This document shows positions 4,043 to 7,513 of a stretch of 7,513 bases of DNA, piece by piece (position 1 is the stretch's first letter; each line of letters opens with the position of its first letter). The DNA is from DASXTB01 sp036505615 (GTDB taxonomy: Bacteria > Acidobacteriota > UBA6911 > JACQSX01). Where the stretch lies: the NCBI GenBank assembly GCA_036505615.1, contig DASXTB010000193.1, positions 1 to 7,513 of the forward strand, given 5' to 3'. Position numbers and translations under genes: made by a program. The notes below the pieces were generated by a model. The model saw only the letters and a program-made list of their open reading frames with translations. It did no database searches and was not told where the DNA came from.

Positions 4043-7000
4043 TCAAAACTTCACTTCCAGCAGTTCTTTTCCGTCCTGCAAGTCCTTGGTGTCAAAACCT
4101 TCCGTAAACCAGTTATAGATTTCTTCCAGCATGCTCCGATCCTGGGGGCCGGCCCGGGAACCCAGGGAACGAATCAAGCTCACAGCTGCCCTTAGTTCCA
4201 GGGATCGGGCACGCTGTCGACGGGCAATGTCCAATGCCCGGCGAAAACAGTTTTCTGATTCCAAGCAGGATTCCGAACCTACAGCGACCGATTGCGACTG
4301 GGAGAAATCCGCCCGTTGCCCTGCCACGGATGAAACGTACGTTGTACCGGCCGGCTGTCCAACGGTTTGATTCAAGAGTATTTCTCCCCGAAGGCGGTAC
4401 AACTCGGCTTCGTAATAACACTCACCGGTGGCTCTGGCCGCGTCAAAAGCCTCGGCCAAAGCAGCCAGCGCTGCCGTCGTCTCTCCGGCTTTGCTCAACG
4501 ATTCGGCCAGCAGCCCAAGGAAATGCGGGCGCACAATCTCAGAGCCCATAGCTCGCTGCGCGGCGAGGCTCTCCCGCATTTGCTCAATGCCCTCTCCGGT
4601 TCGACCGAGCTCGGCCAGCGCCCAGCCATGCCAGACACCGGCCCAGGCGGCAATTTGCGGCATTCCATGTTCGTTGGCAAGTTGGAGCGCTTTTTCAGTC
4701 TGCTCTAAAGTCCTTTGCACTTCGCGCCGAAGCTGATGAGCCTTGCCGTCAAACATCAGAGCAAAAGCAAGACTAAAGGGGTGAGATATCTTCTCAGCCA
4801 AAGCGATCGCCTCGGCCGTGCTAACGACCGCCTGGTCCGGATACCCGAGCAGCCACAGAGTGCGCGCGTTCTGAGACTTCGTGTTCACACCGAGGTCGAT
4901 GGCATAGATGGCCGCATATCGGCTATGCTGCCGGTAATCGTAGATGTCATTTGCCTGCTCCATAAGCTCGCGGGAGCGTTTCAGTTCGCCCACATAACCG
5001 AGAGCGAATCCCAACCCATGAACGGCATGAAGCCGAAAAACCTGGTCCTTCTCTCCTTCCGCCAAGCGTACCAGCTGCTCGCCCAGTTTTCGGGCCATCG
5101 CGTAGTTTCCCCGTATTCCGTAGAACGCAATCAATCCTACCAGCACGAAGAACACCTGACGCTTGTCGGCCATCTGCTGGCACAAATCCTGCGCTCGTCT
5201 GTAGATCTCCTCTACCTCGGTCGAACCGTAGCCCTTGGTAGTCATCAGCGGCCCGCTCAGCGTCATGAGCAACATCAGTTCCTGACTGTCTCGCTCCGGG
5301 GAGGGAGAGACTGACCTAAGTAATTCCAGTCCGCGGCGCGCCAGCACTATCGCTTCTTGACAGGCGGACACGCGAGCAGCGTTCTGGGCCGCCAGCTGGA
5401 AATATTGCGAAGCTCGCGAAAAGTCCCGCGCCGTCTCCAGCAGAAAGGCCAACTCCGCAGCAATAGTCCCATTTTGCTCCCCGTAATGATCCAACAGCGC
5501 CTGCGCCACTGCCGCGCTCAGCGAAGCTTTTCGCGTCGGCGCGAGCGAGCCGTAAAGCGCGTTTTGGTAAAGCACATGGACAAAGCCATACCGAACCGTG
5601 AGCGTACGATCAGGGAATTCCCATTCGCCCACTTTGTGGACAAAGGCGAGCACGCGCTCTAAAAACTCCAACCGTTCCTCTACATCAGCCGGATCCAGCG
5701 CCAGTACTCTGGACACAACGGCCGAGTCGAACTCGTGACCCTGCACGCTGGCAGTCAGCAACAAGCGCCGATCTCCTTCTCCAAGCTGATCGATTTTTCT
5801 CTGGATCATGCTTCGGACCGATTGGGGCAGCTCCCGCTCAAGATCGGGCAGGGACTGAGCCAATACCCAGCGCCCTTGAACCTGGTCAATCACGCGCCTT
5901 TCGCGGAGGTAGCGCAATAAATCCACCACGAAGAGAGGATTGCCCTCGGTCTTTTCATGAATAAGTGTGGAGAATTCCCGCGAGAAGTCCTGTCCGGGAA
6001 ATTCGAGCTCAAGGTAGCGTTCAATGTCGTCTGTACCCAAAAACCCGAGCGCTATCTCCCGGCAGAGCCCGCGACCTTCGAGATCGAGTTTGATCGAGAG
6101 AAAAGGATGATTCGACAATAGTATTTCCGAAGGCCGGAAACTGACCACGATCAACATTCTCGCCGACGCCATCCTGACGGAAAGGTAAGCCAGCATATCG
6201 ATGGTCGATACGTCCGCCCAGTGCAGGTCATCAAAGAAGAGAATCAAGGGCTGTGTGCGAGAGACCTCTGCGAAGAACGCTGCCAGTTCCCGTTTCATCC
6301 GCTCCTGCGACGCGGCTTTTACTTCCGGAGCGGATTGCGCCGAATCGTCGCCTTCAGCCGCGGGCTTAATTTGAGCATACCAATTAGGCGCCGCGGTCTT
6401 CATCAGATGAGCGACTGTCTGGCTCGATTCAACCCGGATTAAACTTTCCAGCGCCTCCAGAAACGGCAAATAGGCCTCCGCGCCGGCCAGCCGTTCCGAG
6501 CAACGTCCGCGCGCAACATTACAAGGCTGAAGGCCGGCTCGAATTTCCGCGATGAACTCCTCGACAAGAGTGGTTTTGCCAATACCCGGCTCTCCGCTCA
6601 CACACAGCAGCAGGCCGTGCCCCGCTGTCGCTGATTCGAAGCCCGCGGAAAGTTCGGCGCGCTCCCTGTCGCGTCCCACCGTATGGCTCCGGGCGATTCG
6701 CCGCTTCACTTCGCCCCCGCGCTTTCGGCCAATGTCGGCAAGAGACGCCTCTACTTCCTCTGCTGTCGGACGCCGGCTCGGCTCCTTTTCCAGCATTTGC
6801 AAGATTAGAGCCTCCAATGACGAGGGTATTTCACAGTTGAGACGGGACGGTGTCGGCGGCGCCTGAGAAATAATGGCGTGAAGGGTTGCCAGGACCGACT
6901 CGGCAGCGAAAGGGCCCCTGCCCGTCGCCAGTTCGTACAGGACGACACCAAGAGAAAAGATGTCAGTGGCGCTGCTGAGCAGCGTCCCGCCGCGGGCCTG

Positions 7001-7513
7001 TTCCGGAGACATATAGGGAGCCGTGCCGCTGAGGATGCCCGGCACCGTTTCAATCACGGTTTCTGCCGAATAAACCTGGGGGTTGTTTACAGTGAGGCAG
7101 GCAAGACCGAAATCGACTACCTTTGCATAGCCGTCATCGCGCAGCATGATGTTTTCAGGCTTAATGTCGCGGTGGACGATCCCCGCTGCATGCGCCACAG
7201 CGAGCGCCTTGCTCACTTGCCTGCCTGCACTGATCAGTGGCTCCAGGCTAGGGCCCTGGCCTGCCAGAGCGCGTAGACTGCGCCCTGTAACCAGCTCCAT
7301 GACGATAAAACGGCCCTGCGGTGCCTCGCCGATTTCATGAATGGTCACGATGTTGGGGTGATTGAGGGCCGAAGCCGTCTTCGCCTCCCGAATGAAACGT
7401 TCCACTGCGGCCGGATCTTGCATGAACCGCTCAGCTAAAAACTTCAACGCCACAAAGCGTTCCAATTGCGTGTCTTGAGCTTTGTAGACGGCGCCCATGC
7501 CGCCCTTGCCGAG
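4043..7513 (-). CDS. PknK-like Ser/Thr kinase-AAA ATPase-TPR protein (5' end cut)
   Basis: The gene runs off the right edge: the last 15 bases read LGKGG before Met (7498), so the visible 1156 residues start inside the kinase glycine-rich loop (GKGGMGAVY). Numbering from that Met: kinase domain 1-255 with Lys19 (VALK), Glu38, HRDIKPEN (109-116), DFG (129-131), GTAPYMSPEQ (158-167) and DIFSLGVVLYEL, so it looks catalytically complete. A linker (VGRDRERAEL) leads to an AAA/STAND-type ATPase with Walker A GEPGIGKTT (302-310) and Walker B LILFFDDLHW (418-427). From about 680 to the C-terminus come TPR-like helical repeats, ending in the RRQRARSLELRAAVSLIR and YNWFTEGFDTKDL motifs typical of this class. 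Residues 1041-1080 are a low-complexity Ser/Gln/Val insert between repeats. No membrane span or DNA-binding domain is visible. Probably a cytosolic signalling switch; its ligand and targets are unknown. Confidence 0.93.
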   Translation of the reverse strand, partial: LGKGGMGAVYKAQDTQLERFVALKFLAERFMQDPAAVERFIREAKTASALNHPNIVTIHEIGEAPQGRFIVMELVTGRSLRALAGQGPSLEPLISAGRQVSKALAVAHAAGIVHRDIKPENIMLRDDGYAKVVDFGLACLTVNNPQVYSAETVIETVPGILSGTAPYMSPEQARGGTLLSSATDIFSLGVVLYELATGRGPFAAESVLATLHAIISQAPPTPSRLNCEIPSSLEALILQMLEKEPSRRPTAEEVEASLADIGRKRGGEVKRRIARSHTVGRDRERAELSAGFESATAGHGLLLCVSGEPGIGKTTLVEEFIAEIRAGLQPCNVARGRCSERLAGAEAYLPFLEALESLIRVESSQTVAHLMKTAAPNWYAQIKPAAEGDDSAQSAPEVKAASQERMKRELAAFFAEVSRTQPLILFFDDLHWADVSTIDMLAYLSVRMASARMLIVVSFRPSEILLSNHPFLSIKLDLEGRGLCREIALGFLGTDDIERYLELEFPGQDFSREFSTLIHEKTEGNPLFVVDLLRYLRERRVIDQVQGRWVLAQSLPDLERELPQSVRSMIQRKIDQLGEGDRRLLLTASVQGHEFDSAVVSRVLALDPADVEERLEFLERVLAFVHKVGEWEFPDRTLTVRYGFVHVLYQNALYGSLAPTRKASLSAAVAQALLDHYGEQNGTIAAELAFLLETARDFSRASQYFQLAAQNAARVSACQEAIVLARRGLELLRSVSPSPERDSQELMLLMTLSGPLMTTKGYGSTEVEEIYRRAQDLCQQMADKRQVFFVLVGLIAFYGIRGNYAMARKLGEQLVRLAEGEKDQVFRLHAVHGLGFALGYVGELKRSRELMEQANDIYDYRQHSRYAAIYAIDLGVNTKSQNARTLWLLGYPDQAVVSTAEAIALAEKISHPFSLAFALMFDGKAHQLRREVQRTLEQTEKALQLANEHGMPQIAAWAGVWHGWALAELGRTGEGIEQMRESLAAQRAMGSEIVRPHFLGLLAESLSKAGETTAALAALAEAFDAARATGECYYEAELYRLRGEILLNQTVGQPAGTTYVSSVAGQRADFSQSQSVAVGSESCLESENCFRRALDIARRQRARSLELRAAVSLIRSLGSRAGPQDRSMLEEIYNWFTEGFDTKDLQDGKELLEVKF

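Noticed and set aside
4131..7340. Many open frames on the plus strand opposite the kinase-ATPase gene
   Set aside because: They are antisense frames of a GC-rich gene whose protein is clearly recognisable on the minus strand; none has a supporting motif or start signal.

Overview
The window looks like chromosomal DNA from a GC-rich, Gram-negative-type soil or environmental bacterium. The best guess is Acidobacteriota. The reasons are a very large Ser/Thr kinase-ATPase-TPR protein, a BON protein with the N-terminal 'FDPDRGKRRR' signature, and a Lys/Arg-rich DUF6496-type protein, a mix I associate with that phylum. This is inference from gene content; there is no rRNA or other phylogenetic marker here.

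Layout. (1) Bases 1-310 hold no credible gene. They hold about ten GC-rich hairpins separated by A-rich linkers, one of them with a T-tract like a rho-independent terminator. (2) Bases 319-552 (minus) encode a 77-residue protein of unknown function behind a near-perfect Shine-Dalgarno. A shared upstream region separates it from a divergent plus-strand pair. (3) Bases 799-1904 (plus) encode a BON-domain membrane-associated protein and a histone-like basic protein, probably one stress-related transcription unit. (4) Bases 1914-2006 form a long imperfect inverted repeat. (5) Bases 2100-3085 (plus) are a type II toxin-antitoxin module: a Xre/MbcA/ParS-type antitoxin (DUF2384) and a RES-domain toxin, overlapping by one base. 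A sigma70-like promoter lies inside a repeat-rich operator. A 16-bp imperfect direct repeat flanks the module. (6) Bases 3086-3401 are a hairpin-bearing, AT-richer intergenic stretch. (7) Bases 3402-3977 (plus) encode an exported lytic transglycosylase of the SLT type. (8) Bases 4043-7513 (minus) encode a PknK-like Ser/Thr kinase fused to an AAA ATPase and TPR repeats. Its first residues lie beyond the right edge; the visible part begins inside the kinase glycine-rich loop.

The genes do not form one obvious pathway. The TA module is self-contained and autoregulated. The BON and basic proteins probably act in envelope and nucleoid stress. The transglycosylase and kinase-ATPase converge and are independent. 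The least explained parts are the hairpin array at the left edge, the inverted and direct repeats around the TA module, and the orphan 77-residue protein.
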